DNA of 64,000 nucleotides from a bacterium D16-76. Lineage in GTDB: Bacteria; Bacillota; Clostridia; Oscillospirales; Acutalibacteraceae. The DNA lies in NCBI GenBank assembly GCA_009917445.1, contig QZEE01000009.1, positions 1 to 64,000 on the forward strand. The letters run 5' to 3'. The notes below the pieces were generated by a model. It did not search any database and was not told where the DNA came from. It was given only the letters and a program-made list of their open reading frames with translations. Positions 50,150-57,542 of this stretch are shown piece by piece (the stretch's first letter is position 1; each line of letters begins with the position of its first letter). The position numbers were made by a program, and so were the translations under genes.

Positions 50150-51919
50150 ATGGCGCAGGAGAAAAAACAGAGCTTTATGAAAGGGGCGGCGATCTTGTCC
50201 GCCTCCACTTTGCTTGTAAAAATATTGGGGCTGCTGTTTTCCATCCCGCTGGCTAATGTCATTGAGCCGGGGGCTATGTCCTACTTTTACACGGCTTATG
50301 ATATTTTTGCTATCTTTTTGATGCTCTCTACGGCGGGCCTGCCGGTGGCTGTGTCCCGCATGGTGGGCACGGCTTATGCCAAAGGCCGTAAAAAAGAGGC
50401 GGACCGGGTGTTTGGGGTCGCTTTTTGGCTGTTTTTCGTTATTGGGCTGGTGGGCAGCTTAGTCATGTTTTTCTGTGCCGACCAGATTGCCGGCTTTTAC
50501 AAAAACCCTAGGGCCAGCTACTGTATTATGGCTTTGGCCCCTACGTTGTTTTTCCTGTCGGTGATGTCGGCTATGCGGGGGTACTTCCAGGGGCGCTCCA
50601 ACATGGTGCCTACGGCTGTGTCCCAGAGCATTGAGGCGGTTACGAAAGTCATTATTGGCGTGGGGCTGGCGGTGTTTATTCTGGACCGGTACGACCCCTA
50701 CAAGTGGGCGCTGGACGCTTTGGCCCGGCGGCCCGGCCCGACGGCCTGTATTTCCACGGGCATAAAGCTGGGGGCGGCCGCCCTGCAGAACAATGCCCAG
50801 ATGTGGGCGGCGGTGGGGGCTATTACCGGCGTATCTGCCAGCGCGTTTTTGGGGCTGGGCTACCTGGTTTTTTACAAGCTGCGGCAAAGGGTGCGGGACC
50901 GGGCGGCGCTGGCTGGGGATATGTCCCCGGTTACCCCGGGCAAAGAGCTGCTTATCCAATTGGTGCGGTTTGCGGTGCCTATTACTTTGGGGTCCTGCTT
51001 TTTAAGCGTTTTGGATTCGGTGGACTCGGCTGTGATCATGGACCGCCTGCAGACGGCGGCGGGCTTTTCCCAGGACGCCTCGGAGAGCCTGCGGGCCATG
51101 CTGGGCCATGCCCGCAAATTTTTCGACCTGCCGGGGGCTTTTGTGATCCCTATTGCCAACTCCCTTTTGCCCGCCCTGTCGGGGGCTATTGCCTCCCGGG
51201 ACAGGCGGTCTGTGGACACGATCTCCTCGGTCTCTATGCGGGTGACGCTGCTGATATCCATTCCGGCCAGCGTGGGCATGGCCCTTTTTGCGGAGCCTAT
51301 CTGCGGCCTGCTTTTGGCCGGGCGGCCCGATGCCGCCGCCGCTACGGCCCCGTTGCTTTCGGTGATGAGCCTGGCTATTGCTTTTAACGGCACCTTGTAT
51401 ACGGGCAACGCTATTTTGCAGTCTTTTGGCAGGCCGGTTATGCCGGTGCTGAATATGGCGGTGGGGGGCTTTATTAAAATTGCCCTTTCGTACCTTTTGG
51501 CGGGCATCCCGGAAGTCAACGCTATGGGGTCTTCCATCAGCACGGTGGCCTCTTATTTTGTCATTATGGTGCTCAATTCCCTGTGCATCCGCCGCAGCCT
51601 GCCCAACATGGACAGCTTTTTAGGCATGGCGTTCCCGATCCTGCTTTCTGCTGGGGCTATGGGGGCGGTGTCTTACGGCTGCTATTGGGGGCTGTGCCAA
51701 TTCCTCTCCCCACGGGTGGCTGTGCTGCCGGCTATTGTGGTGGCTATTGGGGCTTATGTGTTGTGCATTGTGGTTTTCCGGGCTGTCACCTATGAGGACG
51801 TTGTTATGCTGCCTAAGGGCGAGGCTTTGGCGCGGCTGCTGAAGGTCAAGAAAAAGCCACGGCCCCGCCATATGCGGCCTAAGCCTTCCCGCCCCAGCCG
51901 GCTGCGGCATGGCCGGTAA
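50150..51919 (+). CDS. Polysaccharide/lipid II flippase of SpoVB/MurJ type
   Basis: This protein of 589 residues has about 14 membrane helices. It begins KGAAILSASTLLVKILGLLF, followed by SRMVGTAYAKGRKKEADRVF and AMRGYFQGRSNMVPTAVSQS, the MOP-superfamily SpoVB/YtgP pattern. It likely moves lipid-linked cell-wall precursors or other lipid-linked sugars to the outer face. The C-terminus is very basic (KVKKKPRPRHMRPKPS). ATG 50150 with TTAGGAG 8 nt upstream is chosen; an upstream frame to 50063 precedes the promoter. Confidence 0.87.
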   Translation: MAQEKKQSFMKGAAILSASTLLVKILGLLFSIPLANVIEPGAMSYFYTAYDIFAIFLMLSTAGLPVAVSRMVGTAYAKGRKKEADRVFGVAFWLFFVIGLVGSLVMFFCADQIAGFYKNPRASYCIMALAPTLFFLSVMSAMRGYFQGRSNMVPTAVSQSIEAVTKVIIGVGLAVFILDRYDPYKWALDALARRPGPTACISTGIKLGAAALQNNAQMWAAVGAITGVSASAFLGLGYLVFYKLRQRVRDRAALAGDMSPVTPGKELLIQLVRFAVPITLGSCFLSVLDSVDSAVIMDRLQTAAGFSQDASESLRAMLGHARKFFDLPGAFVIPIANSLLPALSGAIASRDRRSVDTISSVSMRVTLLISIPASVGMALFAEPICGLLLAGRPDAAAATAPLLSVMSLAIAFNGTLYTGNAILQSFGRPVMPVLNMAVGGFIKIALSYLLAGIPEVNAMGSSISTVASYFVIMVLNSLCIRRSLPNMDSFLGMAFPILLSAGAMGAVSYGCYWGLCQFLSPRVAVLPAIVVAIGAYVLCIVVFRAVTYEDVVMLPKGEALARLLKVKKKPRPRHMRPKPSRPSRLRHGR

Positions 51920-51948
51920 TGGGGCCGTGCGGGCAAGCTTTATAAGAT

Positions 51949-51984
51949 AAGCCCCTGGGGGTTATCCCAGGGGCTTGCTTTTTT
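51949..51984. terminator. Bidirectional terminator
   Basis: AAGCCCCTGGG pairs with CCCAGGGGCTT and is followed by GCTTTTTT. It separates the flippase gene from the converging MBL-fold gene. Confidence 0.88.
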
Positions 51985-52672
51985 ATAGGTCGAACACCTG
52001 GCCTTCTTCCTTTACGTCCAGGATATGGGGGGCATAGGCCTCGTAGCCGGGGGTGGATTTGAAGAGGGGGATTACGGAGTAGTCCCCCCACATGTGCATG
52101 GGGAACACGTATTGGGCTTCGGCGGCCTGGAAGAAATACTTCATGCCCAGGTCGAAGTCGGTCTCCTGGCGGGGGTCCAGGGGTACAAAGGCTACGTCGA
52201 TTTTCCGGCAGGCTAATACGCTGAGTTCGTCCTTGTACTGCTTGGTCATTTGGTCGTTTTGCAGGCGGGGGGCGCCGTCCCATACCCAGCAGTTTAAGTC
52301 CCCGGCGTGGTAGAAGAGCTTGCCTTCGCACTCCAGGAGGAAGGCCACGCCCGCATCGGTAGAGCGCAGGGTGGCAATACGCAGGCCGTCCATTTCGTAA
52401 AAGCCCCGGGGGCGCACAAAGGTGGCCCGGTCCTGCTGGCTTTCCGGCACCCGGCGGGCAAAGATGTCGTGGGACAGGAAATAGTGCACCTGCCGCCCCT
52501 CTGGGGCCAGGTTGAAGACCCAGGGGGAGAAATGGTCCTCGTGGCTGTGGCTGGCGAACACGTACAGGGGTTTATCGGACTGGGGCACAGCGCCCTGGAA
52601 ATAATCGAAAAGCAGGCAGCAGGTTTCCAGCTCGACATGGTAACAGCTGTGGGTGATGAATGTAACCTTCAT
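51983..52672 (-). CDS. MBL-fold metal-dependent hydrolase
   Basis: This 229-residue metallo-beta-lactamase-fold protein carries the HxHxDH motif in FASHSHEDHFSP. Further ligands lie in LFYHAGDLN (His, Asp) and YVFPMHMWGDY (His). It resembles UlaG/YtkL-like hydrolases that open lactones or phosphoesters; the substrate is unknown. ATG 52672 with GGAGGGA 6 nt upstream is preferred over the open frame to 52723, which would overlap the next gene. Confidence 0.85.
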   Translation of the reverse strand: MKVTFITHSCYHVELETCCLLFDYFQGAVPQSDKPLYVFASHSHEDHFSPWVFNLAPEGRQVHYFLSHDIFARRVPESQQDRATFVRPRGFYEMDGLRIATLRSTDAGVAFLLECEGKLFYHAGDLNCWVWDGAPRLQNDQMTKQYKDELSVLACRKIDVAFVPLDPRQETDFDLGMKYFFQAAEAQYVFPMHMWGDYSVIPLFKSTPGYEAYAPHILDVKEEGQVFDL

Positions 52673-52710
52673 GTAAGTCCCTCCTGTTTGTTGTGGCTTA
52701 TCTATGTGGA

Positions 52711-53598
52711 TTATTTTTGGCAATGGAAGACCCCTGCCGCTTTCTGCCAGTAGGGCTCGGGGATGGCGGGGTAGGGTACTTTTTGGCCGGTGTCTTTTTC
52801 GTAAAGGGATTGGGCGTAGGGCGGCAGCAGGCCCGCCATGTTTTCACCGGTAAGCAGCGCGTGGGCTGTCATGGCGGACCATACGGGGGCCCGCTCCATG
52901 AGCCCTGAGGTGTAGAGCTCCTGCACGGCGGCCTGGACGTCATAGGGCACCAGGACGTATTCGGGGTACCAGCGGGGCGCGCCGTCTTCGGTGCTGTGCA
53001 GAAGGAGCATTTGGGCTTGGCCCGGGGTAGTAAGGGGGTAGCCTACAGAGCCTGCCCGGGCTATGGTCTTAGGCGTGGGGCCGGGCCCGGCTAAAAGGTA
53101 CACGCCCATGCGGTGGGTGTGGCCGCAAAGGATGCACCCCTCTGGCAAGGCCCGCAGCTTTTCGATGGCGGCGGGGCTGCCTTCCGGCAGGGTGCCGGTA
53201 GTCTGCCAGGGTGCGCCGTGGCAGTATAGGAAGGGGGGGTGGCCGGGGAAATCCCCGCGGCCTACGTTTGCCAGGGTGCGGAACCAGGCCAGGTCTTTTG
53301 CAGACAGGTTTTCGTAGGTATAGAGCAGGGAGCCGGTGGCTGAGCCGTTTTGCCAGCCGGTAATTTTGCCGTCTGCGTAGGCGGCCATGTATTCTTCCCG
53401 GTTGCCGCGGATGAAGCGGCAGTCGTGGGAAGCGGCCCAATCGTAAAGGAGGGCCAGGGTCTTTTGGGGGTAGGCACAGTCGGAGATGTAGTCCCCCAGG
53501 AAGATATAGGCGCTTACGCCGCGCCTTTTTGCGGCTGCCAGGCAGGCGGCTAAGGCCAGGTGGTTGCTGTGGATGTCGCTTAAAACCGCCAGTGTCAT
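52711..53598 (-). CDS. Metallophosphoesterase family protein
   Basis: The protein of 295 residues shows the metallophosphoesterase blocks LAVLSDIHSNHLAL, YIFLGDYISD, FIRGNREEYM (GNR in place of GNH), FLYCHGAP and ILCGHTHRMGVY. It hydrolyses phosphodiesters or phosphomonoesters; related proteins act on cyclic nucleotides or diadenosine compounds. The ATG overlaps the stop of the response regulator gene (ATGA), so synthesis is coupled to it, an unusual pairing. Confidence 0.85.
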   Translation of the reverse strand: MTLAVLSDIHSNHLALAACLAAAKRRGVSAYIFLGDYISDCAYPQKTLALLYDWAASHDCRFIRGNREEYMAAYADGKITGWQNGSATGSLLYTYENLSAKDLAWFRTLANVGRGDFPGHPPFLYCHGAPWQTTGTLPEGSPAAIEKLRALPEGCILCGHTHRMGVYLLAGPGPTPKTIARAGSVGYPLTTPGQAQMLLLHSTEDGAPRWYPEYVLVPYDVQAAVQELYTSGLMERAPVWSAMTAHALLTGENMAGLLPPYAQSLYEKDTGQKVPYPAIPEPYWQKAAGVFHCQK

Positions 53599-54299
53599 AC
53601 GTCCCACCTGTAGCCCAGGCCCCAGACGGTGATGATGTGCTTGGGGGAGGAGGGCTCGTCCTCTACCTTCATGCGCAGGCGGCGGATGTTTACATCGACA
53701 ATTTTTTCCTCGCCTACGTAGCTGGGGCCCCATACGTGGCGGAGGATATCGCCCCGGGACAGGGCGGTGGCGGGGTTGGAAAAGAAATACTCCATAATCT
53801 GGAACTCGACCTGGGTAAGCTCGATGGGCTCGCCGCCTTTCAGGAAGGACCGGTTACGCAGGTTTAGGGAAAACTCCCCGGATTGCAGCACTTCCCGGAT
53901 GGGGCCGCCCCGGCTCTCTGCGGCCAGGGCCACCCGGCGGTAGATGGCGTCTACCCGGGCCACCAGCTCGCTGGGGGAGAAGGGCTTTGTAACGTAGTCG
54001 TCGGCGCCCATCATCAGGCCGCTTACCTTGTCGATCTCCTGGGTCTTGGCGGTTAGCAGGATGATGCCAATGGAGCTGTTGCGGCGGCGCAGCTCTTTAC
54101 ACACGGCCAGGCCGTCGTGGGCGCCGGGCATCATAATGTCTAAGACCGCAATGTCAAAGGAGCCGTTTTCCTTGTCGTACAGGGCCAGGGCTTCGTCGCC
54201 GGTCTCGGCTTCAAAAATCTGGTAGCCGGCCCGTTCCAGGTTGATAACCACAAACTCACGGATATTCTGCTCGTCTTCTGCCACTAGGATTTTTTTCAT
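53595..54299 (-). CDS. OmpR/PhoB family response regulator (orphan)
   Basis: This 234-residue protein has a receiver domain (MKKILVAEDEQNIREFV, phospho-acceptor in AVLDIMMPG, Lys in YVTKPFSPSE) and a winged helix ending HIITVWGLGYRW. No histidine kinase lies beside it. Downstream it is coupled to a metallophosphoesterase, and upstream lies a lipoprotein gene with its own promoter. ATG 54299 gives the family N-terminus; ATG 54308 is also in frame. Confidence 0.9.
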   Translation of the reverse strand: MKKILVAEDEQNIREFVVINLERAGYQIFEAETGDEALALYDKENGSFDIAVLDIMMPGAHDGLAVCKELRRRNSSIGIILLTAKTQEIDKVSGLMMGADDYVTKPFSPSELVARVDAIYRRVALAAESRGGPIREVLQSGEFSLNLRNRSFLKGGEPIELTQVEFQIMEYFFSNPATALSRGDILRHVWGPSYVGEEKIVDVNIRRLRMKVEDEPSSPKHIITVWGLGYRWDV

Positions 54300-54349
54300 A
54301 CAAACCATTCCCCCATCTCTATTGCTTGTTTTGCCCCTTGGGGGGCCTT

Positions 54350-55720
54350 TTATCCCGTTATCATACAGAAGGTGCTTTTGACGCTTTCAATGGCTTCTAA
54401 AAGGCCTTCCTCTTTTGTCAACACCTGTATGCCGTAAACCGAATCGCCCTGGGCGGCTAAAAGCTCGTAGCCGCTGCCCTCCCCCCGGCTCTCCCAGGCG
54501 GGCTGGGTGAACACCCGGATATTAAACAGCGGGGACCCCAGCAGCTGGCGGCCGTCCTGGGCCCGGACCATTTCGGTGTAGGTGACGGTGCGGCGGGCGG
54601 TATCGTTAGAGGCCGAGACCCGGCCCCGCAGCCGCAGGGGCACCTGGAACCAATAGTTCTCCCGGGTATTCATCAGGGCGTACAGGGCCATACGGCGGCG
54701 GCCGCCGGGACGGAAGGTGTCCCACTCTACCAGGTAGCTGGTGGAGTCCAGGGTCACGTCTTCCGGCAGGCCGGGCAGGCGGGTGACGGCGGGCAGCTCT
54801 AAAAAGCCGTCGCCGTTGATATCACGGGAGGTAAAGGCTGCGGCGGCGGGGCGGGCAAAGGGGTTGCGGTAGTTTTCATCGTTTACCCCGATGGGGTAGT
54901 TGCGCATGCGGCCTTCTTCCAGCACAAAGACCTGGGTAGTCATGGTGCCGTCGGCCGTAGAGCCGTCTACCACCACCCCGCCCCATTCCCCAGTCAACTG
55001 GCCAAAGGCAATGGACGAGTACGTGGAAAGGGAATTGTCCGCCATAGCCGAGGCGGTTTCCTGGGGCTGGCCGGTGTCAAAGCTATACACACGGGCCTGG
55101 GCAGGCACGGGCTGGGCGCCGTCTTCGGGGGCGGGCACATATTTGTCGATGGTAAAGACCTCGTCGATACCGTCGCCGTCAAGGTCTGCCAGGGCCATTT
55201 CGCCGTAGACGCCCAGGGCGTATTCCCGCATTTCGCCGTCCTCGTAGAGATAGGCGTTGACAGCGGCCATGCGCCCGGTGGTGCCCGCAGTACTGCCCCA
55301 GCCTATAAGCACGCTGGGGGGGGCGCCCTCCCCCATGGAGCCAAAGCACACCCGGTCTACCTGGGTGGCGGTATTTAAAAAGGAGGACACGGCTTTCCAC
55401 GCGCCGCCTTCTTTTGTTAAAAACTGTACCTCTACCCCCATGACGCCCGTGTCCTCTACCAGATGGAAGCCCAGGGCGTCCTCGCTGCCATCGCCGGTAA
55501 AGTCGTGCATGATGATAGCCGAACGGTATGTGCCGGTGCGGGGGTAGATAAAGGTGATATCCGGCTGGGAGCCTTGGAGGAGTTTATAGATGCTTTGCTG
55601 GTCGGCGTTGACCTTTGGCGGGGACATGAGGTTTTGGGCCGAGAAGCCGGTGAAGGAGCAGCCCGCCAGCTGGCATAACAGCAGGGCGCAGGCCAAAAGG
55701 GAACGGAAAATTTTTTTCAT
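54350..55720 (-). CDS. Lipoprotein with VCBS/FG-GAP-like repeats
   Basis: This 456-residue protein has a lipoprotein signal (SLLACALLLCQLAGC, Cys at about residue 20), so it is anchored on the outer face of the membrane. The body contains Asp-rich, calcium-binding-like blocks DFTGDGSEDA, DLDGDGIDEV and DINGDGFLEL, as in beta-propeller VCBS/FG-GAP repeats. The C-terminus ends LTKEEGLLEAIESVKSTFC. Function unknown; a sensor or adhesive role is possible. ATG 55720 with GGAAAGGAAAG upstream is chosen. It lies directly upstream of the response regulator and may be co-transcribed with it. Confidence 0.82.
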   Translation of the reverse strand: MKKIFRSLLACALLLCQLAGCSFTGFSAQNLMSPPKVNADQQSIYKLLQGSQPDITFIYPRTGTYRSAIIMHDFTGDGSEDALGFHLVEDTGVMGVEVQFLTKEGGAWKAVSSFLNTATQVDRVCFGSMGEGAPPSVLIGWGSTAGTTGRMAAVNAYLYEDGEMREYALGVYGEMALADLDGDGIDEVFTIDKYVPAPEDGAQPVPAQARVYSFDTGQPQETASAMADNSLSTYSSIAFGQLTGEWGGVVVDGSTADGTMTTQVFVLEEGRMRNYPIGVNDENYRNPFARPAAAAFTSRDINGDGFLELPAVTRLPGLPEDVTLDSTSYLVEWDTFRPGGRRRMALYALMNTRENYWFQVPLRLRGRVSASNDTARRTVTYTEMVRAQDGRQLLGSPLFNIRVFTQPAWESRGEGSGYELLAAQGDSVYGIQVLTKEEGLLEAIESVKSTFCMITG

Positions 55721-55754
55721 AGGCTTTCCTTTCCGGTCGGGTAAGACTACACTT

Positions 55755-55783
55755 ATTATACCACGGAGGAAGGAACGTGGCAA
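55755..55783 (-). promoter_or_regulatory. Promoter of lipoprotein - response regulator unit
   Basis: On the minus strand, TTGCCA (55783-55778), a 17-bp spacer and TATAAT (55760-55755), 35 bp before the ATG. Confidence 0.85.
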
Positions 55784-55814
55784 GGCAGTATTTGGGAAAG
55801 GAAAGCCCTAAACT

Positions 55815-55965
55815 GCGTGTGCCTCCGGCGGCTTAGGGGTTTCGTCTCGCCTGCCGGCTCGGTCGGTTGCTGGACGCGCCCCACTGGGGCGCAGCAACCC
55901 CTGAGAACCCCACCACCTTTGAAGAAGGTGATCCATTCGTTTCACGAATGGACGAAACTTTCGCT
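55815..55965 (-). repeat. Palindromic element B, copy 2 (inverted)
   Basis: Reverse complement of the element at 41720. The core from AAAGGTGGTGGGGTTC to AGCCGCCGGAGGCA is almost unchanged. An extra short dyad (CATTCGTTTCACGAATG) sits at the outer end. Confidence 0.9.
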
Positions 55966-56029
55966 GTTTGACATTTGCTGGGCGGGGGGATGTTCCCTAT
56001 GGTTTTTGGTAGCAAGAGGGATTTTAGCT

Positions 56030-56059
56030 TTGACAAAGGGCCCCTTTTTGTAGTATTAT
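56030..56059 (+). promoter_or_regulatory. Promoter of cobalamin-riboswitch transcript
   Basis: TTGACA (56030-56035), an 18-bp spacer and TATTAT (56054-56059). Transcription would start near 56066, just ahead of the riboswitch P1 stem. Confidence 0.75.
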
Positions 56060-56070
56060 GGGGGACGTTG

Positions 56071-56245
56071 GGAATCCGGGTGCCCGCGGGAAAGGCCGCG
56101 GCCGAACATAGGAATGGGGTGGGAATCCCCAGCGAGCCCGTCGCCGTGATGGCGGAGGGGCCCCTTTATATGCCACTGGCGCGGCTGCGCCGGGAAGGGA
56201 AGGGGGCGCCGTCTGACGCCTAAGCCGGAAGACTTGCCCGGAGGG
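56071..56245 (+). promoter_or_regulatory. Cobalamin (adenosylcobalamin-type) riboswitch
   Basis: Conserved parts appear in order: TAGGAATGGGGTGGGAATCCCC (as two blocks), GCCACTGGCGC, CGGGAAGGGAAGG, GTCTGACG and the B12 box AAGCCGGAAGACTTGCC. P1 can form between TCCGGG (56075-56080) and CCCGGA (56237-56242). The segment between the first block and GCCACTG is expanded. It should sense a cobalamin and turn off the two genes downstream. Confidence 0.9.
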
Positions 56246-56340
56246 CCGCACAGCTGCCGCGAGCGCCGGCGGGCTGTGCTTTGCCGTCCCTCCATGATTA
56301 TTTTTTGAGGGGGCGGCGTGCCCTCTCGCAGAAAGAGGGT
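56240..56340 (+). promoter_or_regulatory. Riboswitch expression platform: terminator and RBS-sequestering hairpin
   Basis: GGAGGG (56240-56245, sharing bases with P1) can pair with CCCTCC (56288-56293), with an inner GCACAGC/GCTGTGC stem; ATTATTTTTT follows, so this is an intrinsic terminator. A second stem, CCCTCT (56321-56326) with AGAGGG (56334-56339), covers the ribosome site 8 nt before the ATG and is also followed by six T. Confidence 0.7.
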
Positions 56341-56347
56341 CTTTTTT

Positions 56348-56752
56348 ATGGTTAAACGGACGAACGTAAACAAGTGGCTGGCCCTGGCGCTTTGCCTGGT
56401 ACTGGCGGCGGGGGTCTTCTCGGGGTGCAAGGATGCCGGTACGGCGTCAAGCGCGGGGGAGGCTAAGGCGATTGCCTTGCAGGTGGTGCATGAGGACGGG
56501 AGTGTGAAGGATTTTGAAATCACCACCAGCAAGGGCACCCTGCGGGAAGCTTTGGAGGATGAGGGGCTTATTGCGGGGGAAGAAGGCGATTATGGCCTTT
56601 TTGTAAAAACAGTGGACGGGGAAACCGTCGATGGGGGCAAGCAGGAATGGTGGTGCCTGACTAAAGGCGGCGACATGTGGAACGACGGCGTGGATTCTAC
56701 TAAGCTAGAGGACGGCGATGCCTTTGAGTTTACCTTTACGGTGGGCTATTAG
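56348..56752 (+). CDS. DUF4430 lipoprotein (transcobalamin-like), candidate B12 capture protein
   Basis: This 134-residue protein has a lipoprotein signal (WLALALCLVLAAGVFSGC, Cys at about residue 27), so it is anchored outside the membrane. It is followed by a DUF4430 domain (LREALEDEGLIAGEEGDYGL, KQEWWCLTKGGDMWNDGVDS, DAFEFTFTVGY). This fold is related to the C-terminal domain of transcobalamin and intrinsic factor. The gene lies directly under a cobalamin riboswitch and 2 bp before an ECF S component. The role as cobalamin-capturing protein is an inference from fold, regulation and context. ATG 56348 is set by AGAGGG 8 nt upstream. Confidence 0.82.
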   Translation: MVKRTNVNKWLALALCLVLAAGVFSGCKDAGTASSAGEAKAIALQVVHEDGSVKDFEITTSKGTLREALEDEGLIAGEEGDYGLFVKTVDGETVDGGKQEWWCLTKGGDMWNDGVDSTKLEDGDAFEFTFTVGY

Positions 56753-56754
56753 CC

Positions 56755-57249
56755 ATGAAAAGCATAACGGCCCTGTGCCGCATGGCCCTGTTGGGGGTGG
56801 TGCTGGCGGCTTCGAAAGAGGTGCTGGCGTTTTTGCCTAACTTTGAGCTGGTTTCGCTGCTTACTATCCTGTTTACCCTTAGCTTTGGGCGGCAGGTGGC
56901 GGGGGCTTTGGGGGTGTTCCTTCTGCTGGAAGGGCTGTTGTACGGCTTTGGGCTGTGGTGGGTGATGTACCTGTATATCTGGCCTTTGCTGGCGCTGGCC
57001 ACCTGGCTTTTTCGCTGGATGGACAAGACGTGGCAATGGGCGCTGGTGGCCGGGGGATTCGGGCTGTGCTTTGGGTCTTTGTGCGCGTTGGTCTATTTGC
57101 CAATGGGCGGGCCCCGGGTGGCTTTTGCCTGGGCCGTAGCCGGGCTGCCTTTTGACGTGGCCCATGCTGGGTGCAACGCCCTGCTTGCCTTTTTGCTTTA
57201 CCGGCCTTTGCGCCGGGCTTTAGAGCGGGTGGCGGCTATGGGGCCGTAA
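56755..57249 (+). CDS. ECF transporter S component, candidate cobalamin-specific (CbrT-like)
   Basis: The protein of 164 residues is very hydrophobic, with about six membrane helices (MALLGVVLAASKEVLAFLPN, ELVSLLTILFTLSFGRQVAG, GFGLWWVMYLYIWPLLALA and further). It has the Ala-rich first helix and size of an ECF S component, which binds the vitamin and docks to a shared EcfA/EcfA'/EcfT module. That module is not in the window. The riboswitch and the adjacent DUF4430 gene point to cobalamin or a precursor. The start lies 2 bp after the DUF4430 stop. Confidence 0.8.
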   Translation: MKSITALCRMALLGVVLAASKEVLAFLPNFELVSLLTILFTLSFGRQVAGALGVFLLLEGLLYGFGLWWVMYLYIWPLLALATWLFRWMDKTWQWALVAGGFGLCFGSLCALVYLPMGGPRVAFAWAVAGLPFDVAHAGCNALLAFLLYRPLRRALERVAAMGP

Positions 57250-57260
57250 TCTGTGGGATG

Positions 57261-57298
57261 GAGCCGTTTCCTTGCGGGGAAGCGGTTCTTTTCTTTCG
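57261..57298 (+). terminator. Terminator after ECF S gene
   Basis: GAGCCGTTTCC and GGGGAAGCGGTTC form a stem around TTGC, followed by TTTTCTTT. Confidence 0.75.
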
Positions 57299-57344
57299 TG
57301 CTGCGGGGGGTAGGTGGGGCAAATCAACAGAAAAAGATGTAAAA

Positions 57345-57396
57345 ATGCCGAAAGCACGCATAAACGTAATGTTTTATGCGGCTTTCGGCGTTTCTT
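57345..57396. terminator. Long bulged hairpin with T tail
   Basis: GCCGAAAGC and GCTTTCGGC (57347-57355, 57381-57389) with inner CGCATAAA/TTTATGCG give a 17-bp stem with one bulge. A runs on one side and T runs on the other allow use in both directions. The remaining gap up to 57542 holds only repeat fragments. Confidence 0.65.
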
Positions 57397-57497
57397 TCCT
57401 TCCTTTTTGTGGTTTTATGACCCCTCCCCCACGCCCCGCAGCCGCCCGAATCGCGGGCAAATCGCGCCCCCGTAAAAAGCCAGTCGGCGCGCGGGAA

Positions 57498-57537
57498 GCG
57501 CAGCGTGGGGGTGCAGGGGGTGTTTCACCCCCTGCGA
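57498..57537 (+). repeat. Mosaic palindromic repeat, copy 10 (fragment)
   Basis: GCGGGAAGCGCAGCGTGGG, then GCAGGGGGTG-TTT-CACCCCCTGC. It matches the end module of copies 2, 5 and 8 in opposite orientation. It abuts the stop of the IIA gene. Confidence 0.7.
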
Positions 57538-57542
57538 AAAGG

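Noticed and set aside
55817-56053. Plus-strand ORF of 78 residues over element B copy 2
   Set aside because: Translation of a palindromic repeat, with no ribosome site and promoter elements inside it.
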